A stretch of DNA of 64,000 bases from Sinorhizobium numidicum (GCF_029892045.1 NZ_CP120368.1:2292001-2356000); one strand, 5' to 3'. Positions 48,590-57,422 are shown, counted from the first letter of the stretch. Numbers and translations are program-made. Notes: a model not told the origin generated them from the sequence alone.

Positions 48590-50302
48590 TCAGTCCTTCT
48601 CGGATGCGGGTGCGGTGTAGCGCCGGCGCACGGCTTCGGCCAGCCTTTGGCGGCTCTCGGCGGGCGAGAGCGAACGATCCTCTTCGATCCCTGCGGCTTC
48701 CTGCGCCAGGTCCGGGTCACCGATGCGCTCTTCGAACCACTTCGAGTAGTCGCCGGCCCGCAGATGGTACTCCCAGGTCTCGTCATCGATCCCTTCGGCG
48801 ATCTGCAGGAAGATGATCAAATTGTGGGCGCGCAACTTCATTTTGTTCTCCGGACCGCGGAAATAGAAGCTGGCCTCCTCACCGAGATGCCCTTCGGCAT
48901 ATTTCCGCGTGTGCCGCTTGTGAACCTGCCGGGGTTTTTCGACCCGGATGCGCCGCACGCGCGCATCGCTCGAGCGCCGCCACAAAAGAACCTCGTCGTC
49001 TTCCAGCGGCTCATCCAGGCCGTCTGGTGTCACTTCGCCGACCGCCCCGCAAACCGTCTCGATCACTTCGCGCGCCCTGGGCCCGAGCGCTGCAACTGCG
49101 GTCACGGCCGCGAGCGCATTGGGCGAGACGGAATCCGGATGAACGGTGATCATGATCGTTCCCGAGATATCGTTCGAAAGCGCCAGCGAGGCACTGTCGC
49201 GCGATGCGGGCATGAGGTGGTGGGCCTCATCGATAATCAGCCAGTGCGGTCTGCCCTTTCTGGCGCGAAGTGCCGACAGGCCCGACATCAGTTCGGCAAA
49301 AAACGCGGGCCGCTCCTTGAGTTCGAAGCCGAGCGCACTGACCACGACGTTGTCGTCCGGATTGGCGAGGAGTTCCAGCACCTCTCTGTCCGTCGGCGTA
49401 ACCGAGCTGCTGCCCACGGTTACGGCGCCTTCGAGACCTTCATAGTCGCCTTCCGGATCGAAGACGCAGAACTGGCAACGCCGCTCGCGAAATCGCTCCG
49501 AAAGGGCGGTTGCGAGCGTCGATTTGCCGATGCCGGAGCTTCCGGCGATCAACAGCACATCGGAAGGTCCGATTTCGACGGGCCCTTCGTCATCCTCGCC
49601 GATCGGCACCAGGTGACGTGCATTGGCGCAGAACGCATAGTCGCGCTCGATAACCTGCGAGATCAGTTCCTCGACGCCAGCGCCCCGCGCGCCTTCAAGC
49701 ACGAAGTCGGCCGTATCTTTCAGCGCCGGCAAAGCGTTCGCGACCGCAGCGCCGCAACCACACATCCTCAAGAGCGCGTGGTCGTTCTCCGCGTCGCCGA
49801 CAGCGACCACGTTCAGAAAGGAAAGCTGCATCTCCTTGAGCGCTGATTTCAGACCGGTTGCCTTGTTGACGCCGCTTGGAAGCACCATGACCGCGCCCTT
49901 GTTGAAAATGATCTCGAGTTCGAGGCCGAGTTCGTTGATCGCCTCGAGGGCCGCCGTTTGATGAGGCTCCCAGGTGGCCACGATGGAGCGGCCGACCGAT
50001 ATCCTGTCGACGCCCTTCTGCCTGAGGCGCTCGACGAAAGCCGGCGGCGGCGACGGCGCGAGCGGCCGCTCCTCCTCGCTATCGGGCGAATAGAGCAAGG
50101 CGCCATTCTCGGCGACAACCTTGTCGAACAGGGCAGTGTGGGGAAAGACGCGCTTGAGATCGGGCAACTCGCGTCCGGTAACGAGCAGCAGCTTGCGGCC
50201 GGTCTCCTTCAGTCTTTTCAACGCTTCCAGACTTTCCGGGCTGACGGCGCCGTGATCGGCCAGAGTGCCATCATAGTCTGTCGCAAGGGCCATGAAATAC
50301 AT
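48590..50302 (-). CDS. HAD phosphatase fused to a HerA/DUF87-like P-loop ATPase
   Basis: 570 residues in three parts. Residues 1-225 are a Cof-type HAD hydrolase (TDYDGTLADHG with Asp9/Asp11, VVAVGDAENDHALLRMCG near 165-182). Residues 245 to about 430 are a P-loop ATPase with Walker A AGSSGIGKST (253-262), a glycine-rich EGDYEGL region, and Walker B HWLIIDEAHHLM (353-364). The C-terminal 110 residues form a separate conserved block (KRHTRKYAEGHLGEEASFYF, NLIIFLQIAEGIDDETWEYH, LRAGDYSKWFEERIGD). No membrane segments. The HAD part suggests sugar-phosphate or nucleotide hydrolysis and the ATPase part resembles DNA-pumping motors, but the combined role is unknown. Confidence 0.88.
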   Translation of the reverse strand: MYFMALATDYDGTLADHGAVSPESLEALKRLKETGRKLLLVTGRELPDLKRVFPHTALFDKVVAENGALLYSPDSEEERPLAPSPPPAFVERLRQKGVDRISVGRSIVATWEPHQTAALEAINELGLELEIIFNKGAVMVLPSGVNKATGLKSALKEMQLSFLNVVAVGDAENDHALLRMCGCGAAVANALPALKDTADFVLEGARGAGVEELISQVIERDYAFCANARHLVPIGEDDEGPVEIGPSDVLLIAGSSGIGKSTLATALSERFRERRCQFCVFDPEGDYEGLEGAVTVGSSSVTPTDREVLELLANPDDNVVVSALGFELKERPAFFAELMSGLSALRARKGRPHWLIIDEAHHLMPASRDSASLALSNDISGTIMITVHPDSVSPNALAAVTAVAALGPRAREVIETVCGAVGEVTPDGLDEPLEDDEVLLWRRSSDARVRRIRVEKPRQVHKRHTRKYAEGHLGEEASFYFRGPENKMKLRAHNLIIFLQIAEGIDDETWEYHLRAGDYSKWFEERIGDPDLAQEAAGIEEDRSLSPAESRQRLAEAVRRRYTAPASEKD

Positions 50303-50438
50303 GAGCTGCCGCCTCCGGTGCAGGCTGTTCCCGTCCTGGACAGGGGAACGTGCGAGCCTAAGGCTGGTTCCCGCAGGACGCGCGGGACATCACATTTGAT
50401 CGGGTATCGGGAGCCGAAGCGGTGGAGGTCTTGCACTA

Positions 50439-50542
50439 CTGCATGTTTCCTTAAATCGGAGCCGATTTAAGGATAAAAACATGCAGCAGGTCAAAGTGCT
50501 ACAGCGACCTTTGCGCGTCTGATAAGACGCGCGGCGCTGTAG
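50439..50542 (+). repeat. RIME1-type element
   Basis: Full copy, CTGCATGTTTCCTTAAATCG to GCGGCGCTGTAG, first of three palindromic elements in a row. Confidence 0.92.
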
Positions 50543-50548
50543 ATCACG

Positions 50549-50579
50549 ATGATTTTAGGTCGAATCGACCTAAAATCAT
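50549..50579. repeat. 31-base perfect palindrome
   Basis: ATGATTTTAGGTCGA and TCGACCTAAAATCAT, 15-base perfect arms around one A. It could fold into a strong hairpin on either strand. A half copy (AAGCGTGATCGATTCTAA) follows. Confidence 0.85.
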
Positions 50580-50603
50580 AAAGCGTGATCGATTCTAACG
50601 AGT

Positions 50604-50655
50604 TAGCGCGGGATGCGGGCGGAAAACCGCGCACACTTTTCCTCATCCCGCGCTA
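50604..50655. repeat. GGAAAAGTG-type palindromic repeat with long outer arms
   Basis: TAGCGCGGGATG and CATCCCGCGCTA are perfect 12-base outer arms. The inside reads CGGGCGGAAAACCGCGCACA then CTTTTCCT. Confidence 0.85.
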
Positions 50656-50705
50656 AACTCGCGGTGCGGACCGACCCACATGGCCGGCCCGGTGGCCTCC
50701 CGCAC

Positions 50706-51314
50706 TCACGCATTCCAGCTCGGCCGGCTCCTGACCCGCTCGTTCCAGCGGTGGACATTTTCAAGCGATGCCGGGATCTCCATGCCGAAGACTTCGCCGA
50801 GCCAGCCGCAGACCGCGGCGGTGATGTCGGCGACCGAGAAGTCGTCGCCCGCGAGATAGGGCCGGCCGTCGGCAAGTTCGCGGTCGAGCCAGGCCCATTT
50901 CTTCGGTACGGCCTGACGCTCGGTCTCGGCAAAGGCCGGGAACTGCACGAGCCGGTCCTTGAAGAAGGCATCGGAATGCAGGGCGACATTGCCGATCGTG
51001 CCGAGGAGTTCGAACTCGGCGCGGCGGTTCCACATCTCGACCTTGGCGCGGCCGACGGCATCGGCTCCGAAGAGCGGCGGCTCGGGATGCGTCTCCTCGA
51101 GGTAGCGGCAGATCGCGACGCTTTCGGTGATGATCGTGCCGTCGTCGAGCTCCAGCACCGGAATCTGCCCGAGCGAGTTGAGCTTCAGAAATTCCGGCGT
51201 CTTGTGCTCGCCTTTGGCGAAATCGATCTCCACCATCGGCAGTTCGACCCCCTTCTCCGCCATGAAGATGCGCACCCGATAGGAACTGGGACCCATGCCC
51301 TGATAGAGTTTCAT
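50706..51314 (-). CDS. Glutathione S-transferase family protein
   Basis: 202 residues from ATG at 51314 (MKLYQGMGPSSYRVRIFMAE) after AAGGAGGAGATC; an ATG seven codons upstream lacks such a site. The N-terminal thioredoxin-like domain has PSSYRVRI at the active-site turn, LGQIPVLELDDGTIITESVA then ICRYLEE. The C-terminal helical domain has GDDFSVADITAAVCGWLGEV. It is a typical bacterial GST of unknown substrate, not closely related to the SFCHK-type GSTs at 38189 and 63768. Confidence 0.9.
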   Translation of the reverse strand: MKLYQGMGPSSYRVRIFMAEKGVELPMVEIDFAKGEHKTPEFLKLNSLGQIPVLELDDGTIITESVAICRYLEETHPEPPLFGADAVGRAKVEMWNRRAEFELLGTIGNVALHSDAFFKDRLVQFPAFAETERQAVPKKWAWLDRELADGRPYLAGDDFSVADITAAVCGWLGEVFGMEIPASLENVHRWNERVRSRPSWNA

Positions 51315-51446
51315 GATCTCCTCCTTGTTTTGCATGACAGTGTCTCGGCACGCATAGTGGCAGGAGTGATTGCGATAAACAACCGGTTTCTTTTCGGGTG
51401 CATTTTCGGATGAACGTGTCCCGCCGCCACCCGGTCTTCACTCCCC

Positions 51447-52493
51447 TCAAAGCCGCCAGCCACCGCTGATGATGAAGGGCACCTCTGCCCCGGCGCCGAT
51501 CGCCACGCTGCTATAGGCCTTCAGCCGCTGCCCACCCGGAAACGAGAGGTCCAGTGCGAAGCGCTCACCCTCGAAGACGCAAGAAGAGACCCGCATCGTG
51601 ATGCCGTCGGCGCCGCGGTGCACCTGTTCCGGGCGGATGAGCACGTCTGCAAGCACCCGTCCTTCGATCGACGCGCCCTTCCTGCGGGCGAGGTCGAGCG
51701 CCTGGCGCAAGGCCGGCCAGCCGAGCTGGCGTTCCGCGCCCTCCGGCAGCGGCAGCCCCAGGATGCTGCCGCGGCCGATCAAGCCGCCGACCACGCAGCC
51801 CGCCGGCCGTGCATAGATCTCCGCCGGCGACGCCACTTGCAGCAGTCGTCCTTCCGACATCACCGCCACGTCCGTTGCGAGCGCCATCGCCTCCGCCTGG
51901 TCATGCGTCACATAGATCATCGTCGCGCCAGAGCGCTCGTGAAAGGCGCGGAAGGTCTCCTCCATCGCCTTGCGCAAATGCTGGTCGAGATTGGCGAGCG
52001 GCTCGTCGAGCAGCACAACGTCCGGCGACGTCACAAGGCAGCGCGCCAGCGCCACGCGCTGCCGCTGCCCGCCGGAAAGTGCGGCCGGCCGCCGCTCGGC
52101 AAAGTCAGTGAGCTTGACCAGCGCCAGCGCCTCGCCGACGCGGGTCCGCCAGGCTTCGCCGGAAATGCCGCGCACCTTCAAGGGATAGCCGACATTTTCC
52201 GCGACCGTCATATGCGGCCAGAGCGCATAGGACTGGAACACCATCGCCATGTTGCGTTTTTCCGGCGGCAGCGCCCGGCCGGCATCCGCAAGCCGCCGCT
52301 CGCCGAAATGGATCGAGCCATCCGTCGGCTGCTCGAAGCCGGCGATCATCCGGAGCACCGTCGTCTTGCCGCAGCCGGAGGGGCCGAGGAGCGCCAGGAA
52401 ACCCTGCTTGCGCACGGCGAGCGAGACGTCGGAAACGGCCGCCCGCCCGCTGCCGAAATCCTTGGTCAAATGATTGAGGATCAGTTGCGCCAC
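51447..52493 (-). CDS. ABC transporter ATP-binding protein (FbpC/PotA type)
   Basis: 348 residues: Walker A LLGPSGCGKTTVLRMIAGF, Q-loop VFQSYALWPHMTVAENV, signature ALSGGQRQRVALARCL, Walker B VVLLDEPLANLD and H-loop VTHDQAEAM. After about residue 240 comes a TOBE-type regulatory domain (VLIRPEQVHRGADGITMRVS). It overlaps the upstream permease by 13 bases and is last in the three-gene unit. It should power uptake of the ligand bound by the 55385-54405 protein, probably Fe(III) or a small organic anion such as a phosphonate. Confidence 0.93.
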   Translation of the reverse strand: MAQLILNHLTKDFGSGRAAVSDVSLAVRKQGFLALLGPSGCGKTTVLRMIAGFEQPTDGSIHFGERRLADAGRALPPEKRNMAMVFQSYALWPHMTVAENVGYPLKVRGISGEAWRTRVGEALALVKLTDFAERRPAALSGGQRQRVALARCLVTSPDVVLLDEPLANLDQHLRKAMEETFRAFHERSGATMIYVTHDQAEAMALATDVAVMSEGRLLQVASPAEIYARPAGCVVGGLIGRGSILGLPLPEGAERQLGWPALRQALDLARRKGASIEGRVLADVLIRPEQVHRGADGITMRVSSCVFEGERFALDLSFPGGQRLKAYSSVAIGAGAEVPFIISGGWRL

Positions 52494-54397
52494 GGCAGCA
52501 CGCCCTCCGGCAGGTATTTGGCGAAATATTCGAGCGCCGCCATCAGCGCGATCACCAGGATGACGACGAGCACGGAGAGTGCCGAGGCGAGATCGGACGA
52601 ACCGCTGTCGTCGAGATTGAAGATCGCGACGCCGAGCGTCTGCGTGCCCGCCGACCAGAGCAGCGCCGAGACCGTCAGTTCGTTCGCCGCAATCAGGAAC
52701 ACGAGGATGACGGAAGCTCCCGCGGCGGGCGCGACAAGCGGCAGCAGCACGTCGCGCATGCGGTGGAAAAAGCCCGCGCCTGCAAGCCTTGCTGCCTCTT
52801 CGAGCGAGGGGTCCATCTGCAGAAAGGCGCTCATCACCGGCTTCAGGCTGACGGCGAGGAAAGACGAGAAATAAGCGACGAGAATGATCCAGATCGTGCC
52901 GTAGAGCGAAAGGCCGATCAGCGGCAGCGGCGCGGCGAAGGTGAGAATGAAAGCGACGGCAAGCACGATGCCGGGCAGCGCATAGGGGATCTCGATCAGG
53001 ATCGCGAGGAAATTGGCGAGCGCGCCGCGCCGACGGGTGAGCAGATAGCCCGCCGGCACCGTGATAGCGAGCAGCCCGATCGCCGCGGCCGAGGCGAGGA
53101 AGAGCGAATTGCCGAGCGCGGTCAGCGTCACCGACTGGCGGAAGAGGATTTCGCCATAGGCCTTGAGCGAGATGGTCTCAAAATTCAGCGGCACGCCATA
53201 GGCCGGCACCAGCGAGCTCGCGACGAGCGCCAGAAGCGGCGCCGCAAGCACCAGCGCAAGGATCACCCAGAGCAGCGCCTCGGCGACGATCCGCAAGCGC
53301 CCGAGCGAGAAGGCGGCACTCGCGCCGGAAAGGATGAGGCGATAATCCCGCCCGGCAAGCGCCCGCTGCTGCAGGAGAAGGCCGGAGGCGGAGATCAGCG
53401 CGATCAGCGTCGAGAGCATGGCGATCTCGCCGAAGGTGGCGGCGCCGAAGCTCGCGAGCCGGCTGAAGATCAAGGTCGGCAGCGTCTCGATCGAGGCGGG
53501 AATGCCGAGGATTGCCGGAATGCCGAAATTGCCGATGCCGGAGACGAAAGCGATCGCAGCACCCGCGACGAGTCCGGGCACCCCAAGCGGCAGCACGATA
53601 TCGCGAAAGACGCGGAAAGGTGACGCGCCCGAAAGCCGCGCCGCCTCGACGCCATCGCGCGGTATCGCCGCCAGTCCGGCTTTCACCGCCAGGAAGACGA
53701 GCGGCGCATGCTGCACTCCAAGGAGAAGCGCAATGCCGGAAAGCGAATAGAGCGGCTGCGGGCTACCGAGCGGCGGCGCCAGCCCGAGCGTCTTCAAGAG
53801 CGGGCTCGCCGGGCCGGACATCTCCACCCAGGCAAGCGCCGTCACCTGCGGCGGGATCATCATCGGCAGCATGAAGGCGAAGCTCAGGATGAGCTTGCCG
53901 CGAATATCGGTGAGCGCGACGGCGAAGGCGAAGAGCGCGCCGAGGACCAGCGACACCCCCGTCCCGCCCGCCGCCGTCAGCAATGTGTTGCGGAGCGCCG
54001 CGAAGGTGGCGGGCTCGAAGAGCACTTGAGCCCCCTCGCCCTCGGTAAGCCCACTAAAACCGGCCCAGCCAAGGCGGATGAGTGGCAGCACCGAGAGCAG
54101 GAAGACGGCGCCGAGCACGAACGGCATGAGCCAGCCGGGCTCGCCGCCGGTCGGCGAAGACCGCCTTCCCCCGCGCTTGAACTTCCACCAGCGGGACTTG
54201 CCTTCCCTTGCGGAAGCCTGCGCCGGCGGCTCCAGGCCGCGCAATGTCCGTGTCAGTGCCGCCGGCAGCCTGTCGTCTTCGGACGAATGCGGCTGAAGCG
54301 GCCGGGCCTCCCGCCCCGCGCCGCCTGCTCCATTGCCACCGCGATGCCCCGGCCGGTCAGAATGCCGGCTGCGGGCGATCTCATCCGCGCGTGTCAT
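52481..54397 (-). CDS. ABC transporter permease, fused two-domain (FbpB type)
   Basis: 638 residues with about twelve membrane spans from residue 90 on. Two EAA cytoplasmic loops are visible, EAARLSGASPFRVFRDIVLP and EEAARLAGAGFFHRMRDVLL, so two BPD-type permease domains are joined in one chain as in FbpB. The first 88 residues are polar, Arg/Ser/Pro-rich and unusual for the family; the true start could be later (MPFVLGAVFLLSVLPLIRLG). It lies eight bases after the binding-protein stop and overlaps the ATPase gene. Confidence 0.9.
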   Translation of the reverse strand: MTRADEIARSRHSDRPGHRGGNGAGGAGREARPLQPHSSEDDRLPAALTRTLRGLEPPAQASAREGKSRWWKFKRGGRRSSPTGGEPGWLMPFVLGAVFLLSVLPLIRLGWAGFSGLTEGEGAQVLFEPATFAALRNTLLTAAGGTGVSLVLGALFAFAVALTDIRGKLILSFAFMLPMMIPPQVTALAWVEMSGPASPLLKTLGLAPPLGSPQPLYSLSGIALLLGVQHAPLVFLAVKAGLAAIPRDGVEAARLSGASPFRVFRDIVLPLGVPGLVAGAAIAFVSGIGNFGIPAILGIPASIETLPTLIFSRLASFGAATFGEIAMLSTLIALISASGLLLQQRALAGRDYRLILSGASAAFSLGRLRIVAEALLWVILALVLAAPLLALVASSLVPAYGVPLNFETISLKAYGEILFRQSVTLTALGNSLFLASAAAIGLLAITVPAGYLLTRRRGALANFLAILIEIPYALPGIVLAVAFILTFAAPLPLIGLSLYGTIWIILVAYFSSFLAVSLKPVMSAFLQMDPSLEEAARLAGAGFFHRMRDVLLPLVAPAAGASVILVFLIAANELTVSALLWSAGTQTLGVAIFNLDDSGSSDLASALSVLVVILVIALMAALEYFAKYLPEGVLPWRN

Positions 54398-54404
54398 GCG
54401 GCGG

Positions 54405-55385
54405 TCAATTGGTGCCGAAGATGCCGGAGAATGTCTTCAGATCCGCCTCGGAATTCTTCACCGCCGCGGCCGCATCGACCGGCAGCACCTTGATCGTCTC
54501 GCGGGCGGGATAGCCTTCCGGCAGCGCCACGCCTTCGCGGGCCGGGATATAGCCCATCTTCACCGCCAGCTTCTGGCCTTCCTCGGACAGGAGAAAATCG
54601 ACGAATTGCTTCGCCGCTTCGGCGTTCTTCGCGGTCTTCAGAATGCCGACCGGCTCGGTGACGGCGGAAACGCCCTCGGCCGGGAAGACGAATTCCACCG
54701 GCGCACCCCTCGCCTTCTCGCGGATCGCCATGAAATCGACCACCATGCCATAGGCCTTCTCGCCGGTCGCGACCGCCTTCAACACGCCGCCATTGCCGCC
54801 GGCGGCCGTCGCGCCGTTTTCGGCAAGCGCCTTGTAAAAGTCCCAGCCGAGGCCGGAAATGCCGGCAAGCGTCTGCGCATGGATCAGCGCCGCCCCGGAG
54901 GTGAGCGGGCTCGGCATGGTCACGAGCCCCTTCGCTTGCGGTTTCGCGAGATCCTGCCAGCCGGTGGCCTTCATCGGAGCCGACGTGTTGTAGATGATGC
55001 CGGTGGTGATCATCTTGGTCGAATAATAGGCGCCGTCGGCATCATGAAGCGCGGCGTCGTAAGCGGCCGCCTCTGGCGACTTATAGGCGAGAAGCTCCCC
55101 CGCCTCCTTCAGCCGCTGCATCGTCACCGTATCGGCAATCAGCAGCACATCCGCCACCGGATTGCCCGCCTCGATCTCGGCCATTAACTTGGCCATGATC
55201 TTCGTCGTCCCCTCCCGCACCCACTCGACCTCGACCCCCGGATGCGCCGCCTCAAACCCATCCACCGTCGCCTGCGCATCCTCATTCGGCTGGCTGGTGT
55301 AAAGGATGAGGTTTTCGGCGTAAGCGGCGGTGGAGAGGAGACCGGCAACGAGCGCGGCGGTGATGGCGGAGAGAAGCGGTTTCAT
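54405..55385 (-). CDS. Periplasmic binding protein of an FbpABC-type ABC transporter
   Basis: 326 residues: signal MKPLLSAITAALVAGLLSTA then AYAEN. The mature part, LILYTSQPNEDAQATVDGFE and AHPGVEVEWVREGTTKIMAK LMAEI, is the opening of FbpA/PhnS-type binding proteins. GYIPAREGVALPEGYPARET lies near the end. Two-Tyr iron ligands typical of FbpA cannot be placed with certainty, so the ligand may be iron or 2-aminoethylphosphonate-like. First gene of the unit. The region upstream (55386-55511) should hold the promoter. Confidence 0.9.
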   Translation of the reverse strand: MKPLLSAITAALVAGLLSTAAYAENLILYTSQPNEDAQATVDGFEAAHPGVEVEWVREGTTKIMAKLMAEIEAGNPVADVLLIADTVTMQRLKEAGELLAYKSPEAAAYDAALHDADGAYYSTKMITTGIIYNTSAPMKATGWQDLAKPQAKGLVTMPSPLTSGAALIHAQTLAGISGLGWDFYKALAENGATAAGGNGGVLKAVATGEKAYGMVVDFMAIREKARGAPVEFVFPAEGVSAVTEPVGILKTAKNAEAAKQFVDFLLSEEGQKLAVKMGYIPAREGVALPEGYPARETIKVLPVDAAAAVKNSEADLKTFSGIFGTN

Positions 55386-55511
55386 GGGGTGGCCCTCGGT
55401 GGGAGAAAGATGGCGCCGAGGGATAGAGGGGGTGTTTTACAGGGGTGTGACAGGGGGAGGCGCGGAGTCAGCTTTGCGGCAGTTGCGGTCATTGCTAACG
55501 GCTCTTATCGC

Positions 55512-55685
55512 TTAGCCGAACCGAACTGAGCAGATCGTCGACACCATTTTCTCAGCATTTGCCAACACCAGGTTATCCGCGATATTGGCTATCGCGACCA
55601 GTGCCTCTTCTTCTGTCCATCCGTAAGCGACGGCGGCCGCAACGAAATGCTGCACGGCAAGCTCCCATGCATGCTCGCAGAACAA
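55512..55685 (-). CDS. Possible 57-residue acidic helical protein with TTG start
   Basis: Minus-strand frame with TTG at 55685 after GAGGGCCAGTTC: FCEHAWELAVQHFVAAAVAY, then GWTEEEALVAIANIADNLVL, ANAEKMVSTICSV. This is a convincing amphipathic helical pattern with a well-formed WTEEEAL turn, unlike random frames. The frame is open a little further up (SECDDEGQF) to a stop, without ATG. It may be a small gene or a remnant whose start was lost. No family is recognised. Confidence 0.45.
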   Translation of the reverse strand: MFCEHAWELAVQHFVAAAVAYGWTEEEALVAIANIADNLVLANAEKMVSTICSVRFG

Positions 55686-55983
55686 GAACTGGCCCTCATC
55701 ATCGCATTCAGACGGTGGTGGTGCTGATTAGCGCTGGACGGTTTCCAGTGGAGGGGAGGCGACGTTTATGTTCCGCAATTATAGATTGCATTCGACCCCT
55801 CTCGGGAAACAAGAAGTTGACGTGGCCGCCGCTCTGGTCTATGAGAGAGCATCGATACTTTGTTTGCCGATATTTGTTTTTGCTGCGCCTTGCGCGTCTC
55901 TTGACGAACTTCCTTCTCTCAAAAGTCGAAACCCCGCTGCGCGTCGCCCAGCGGTGATCAATGTTGCTAAGAAAGGGTTCGTT
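55686..55983. other. cspA leader region
   Basis: About 300 bases upstream of the cold-shock gene. Cold-shock mRNAs in other bacteria often have long structured leaders, and this region likely contains the promoter and such a leader. No hairpin stands out by eye and no gene was recognised. Confidence 0.4.
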
Positions 55984-56193
55984 ATGACCACTGGCACAGT
56001 TAAATGGTTCAATTCCACCAAGGGCTTCGGCTTCATTCAGCCTGACGACGGCAGCGCCGATGTGTTCGTTCACATCTCTGCTGTTGAACGCGCAGGCATG
56101 AATTCGATTGTCGAAGGTCAGAAACTCGGCTTCGAGCTCGAGCGCGACAACAAGTCGGGCAAGATGTCCGCAGGCCAGCTCCGCGCTGCCTGA
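55984..56193 (+). CDS. cspA: Cold-shock protein (CspA family)
   Basis: 69 residues: [20 protein letters not shown] with RNP1 (KGFGFIQP), then [17 protein letters not shown] with RNP2 (VFVHIS). It ends [13 protein letters not shown] single OB-fold that binds single-stranded RNA and DNA, probably an RNA chaperone. The ATG at 55984 follows AAGAAAGGGTTCGTT. A hairpin with a U-tract lies 58 bases after the stop. Confidence 0.95.
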   Translation: MTTGTVKWFNSTKGFGFIQPDDGSADVFVHISAVERAGMNSIVEGQKLGFELERDNKSGKMSAGQLRAA

Positions 56194-56250
56194 CGCTTTT
56201 CGCCGCTGATGACCACGGATGTACTGGCATGGCGGCAAGACGTTCGAAAG

Positions 56251-56275
56251 GGTCAGGCGCATGTCTGGCCTTTTT
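56251..56275 (+). terminator. Rho-independent terminator after cspA
   Basis: GGTCAG and CTGGCC arms around GCGCATGT, directly followed by TTTTT. Confidence 0.75.
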
Positions 56276-56372
56276 CGGTTCAAGGCGTCGAGAGCTGGCG
56301 TGAGGTAAACCTCTCGCTGCTTGGAAGGCGAGCACGACCTTCCCGACCAAACCATATCAAAGGGAACAACGA

Positions 56373-56753
56373 TTGAGACACCCGAGCGACAACGGCTTTG
56401 CCGAACGACGCAATGCCGCGGCAGATGCAAAGCGCCAGCTTCTGGCAAAATTTGCATCCGCTCCGAAGGCGACCGACCCTGAAATCCAGGAAAAACGGGC
56501 TGCTCGTGAAGCGGTTAGCCGTGCCAGGGATGCCCGTCGCGCCGAGCGCGAAGCGCTGAAGGTAGCCGAGAATGAGCGGGTCTTGGCAGAAGCCGCTGCG
56601 TTGGCGGCGGCTGCCGACGCCGAGGAAAGGGCGGAAGCGGAAGCCCGCCAGGTAGAAATTGCCAATCGGGTCTCGCGCGTCGTGGCGGACGAGGCGGCCC
56701 GCAAGGCCGAACGCGACCGCCGCTATGCGGCCCGCAAGGCCCGTCAGGCGTAA
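56373..56753 (+). CDS. DUF6481 family protein
   Basis: 126 residues starting with TTG at 56373 (read MRHPSDNGFAERRNAAADAK) after AAGGGAACAACGA. Nearly the whole chain is one charged Ala/Arg/Glu helix (EKRAAREAVSRARDARRAER, AALAAAADAEERAEAEARQV). This is the layout of DUF6481 proteins that follow cspA genes in Rhizobiales. Role unknown. The pairing with a cold-shock gene suggests a link to RNA binding. A strong hairpin follows the stop. Confidence 0.8.
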   Translation: MRHPSDNGFAERRNAAADAKRQLLAKFASAPKATDPEIQEKRAAREAVSRARDARRAEREALKVAENERVLAEAAALAAAADAEERAEAEARQVEIANRVSRVVADEAARKAERDRRYAARKARQA

Positions 56754-56758
56754 TACTT

Positions 56759-56794
56759 CAACACCTGCGCCCAATCCCACGGGCGCAGGTGTTG
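56759..56794 (+). terminator. Strong hairpin after the DUF6481 gene
   Basis: CAACACCTGCGCCC and GGGCGCAGGTGTTG are perfect 14-base arms around an 8-base loop, without a long U-tract. Confidence 0.7.
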
Positions 56795-56803
56795 CCCTAG
56801 CAG

Positions 56804-57071
56804 ATGATCGTGGGCGGGGGCCATTACGATCTTCTGCCGGTGCTGCGGTGGCTCACCGGCAACACCGGCATCCATCACGTGCATCATCTGTTCAGCACGG
56901 ATTCCTTACTACCGCCTACGGGAAGTGCTGCGCGACCACCCGCAACTCGCCGGCATCGGCCGTATCACCCTCTGGGACAGCCTCAAGTGCGTCAGGCTCG
57001 TGCTTTGGGACGACCGGCGCCGGAGCCTGGTTTCATTCCACGACGCCGCTGGCGGGGGCGCTTGCTCCTGA
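56804..57071 (+). pseudogene. Fatty-acid desaturase C-terminal remnant
   Basis: GHYDLLPVLRWLTGNTGIHH then VHHL keeps the third His box (HHVHH) of membrane fatty-acid desaturases. Near 56900 the frame shifts, and IPYYRLREVLRDHPQLAGIG then RITLWDSLKCVRLVLWDDRR continues the family's C-terminus to a stop at 57071. The first two thirds, with the other two His boxes and membrane spans, are absent. It begins just after the preceding gene's hairpin, so the hairpin may mark the deletion edge. Confidence 0.72.
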
Positions 57072-57134
57072 ACGGCGTTCCTTTCCGGGATCGCTGTGCC
57101 GCTCCCGTACTGAAGATCGACGAAAGACGAAGAC

Positions 57135-57422
57135 ATGATTGAATTGACGCCAACCCAGATCCGGGGTCTGAAGCTCGCCAAGGACGGTGATGTCTATCCC
57201 CAGGACGGGAAGAGGTGGACGCACCTGAATGCCCAGGTCACCTATGCAAAACACGACCGGTTCAAGGAGCGGCCGCAGAAGATCAAGTTCCTGAGTGCCG
57301 CAACTCTCAACGACCTGCGCGAGCACAGCCTTGTGAAAGCGCTGAATACGAATGTTCCGCCCGAGGCGTCGGCTCACGGCATCACCATGGCCGGCAAGAT
57401 CCTACTTCTGAAGATCAAGTAA
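57135..57422 (+). CDS. Hypothetical protein (95 aa)
   Basis: MIELTPTQIRGLKLAKDGDV at 57135 follows GAAAGACGAAGAC. A compact mixed alpha/beta chain: YPQDGKRWTHLNAQVTYAKH, KIKFLSAATLNDLREHSLVK and ITMAGKILLLKIK. It is well formed but I recognise no family. The C-terminal pattern (hydrophobic strand ending the chain) suggests a complete small domain. Alone between a desaturase remnant and an empty stretch. Confidence 0.62.
   Translation: MIELTPTQIRGLKLAKDGDVYPQDGKRWTHLNAQVTYAKHDRFKERPQKIKFLSAATLNDLREHSLVKALNTNVPPEASAHGITMAGKILLLKIK

Noticed and set aside
51618..52874. 418-codon plus-strand frame over the ABC ATPase and permease genes
   Set aside because: Arg/His-rich composition and no domain. 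The opposite strand carries complete ABC motifs.
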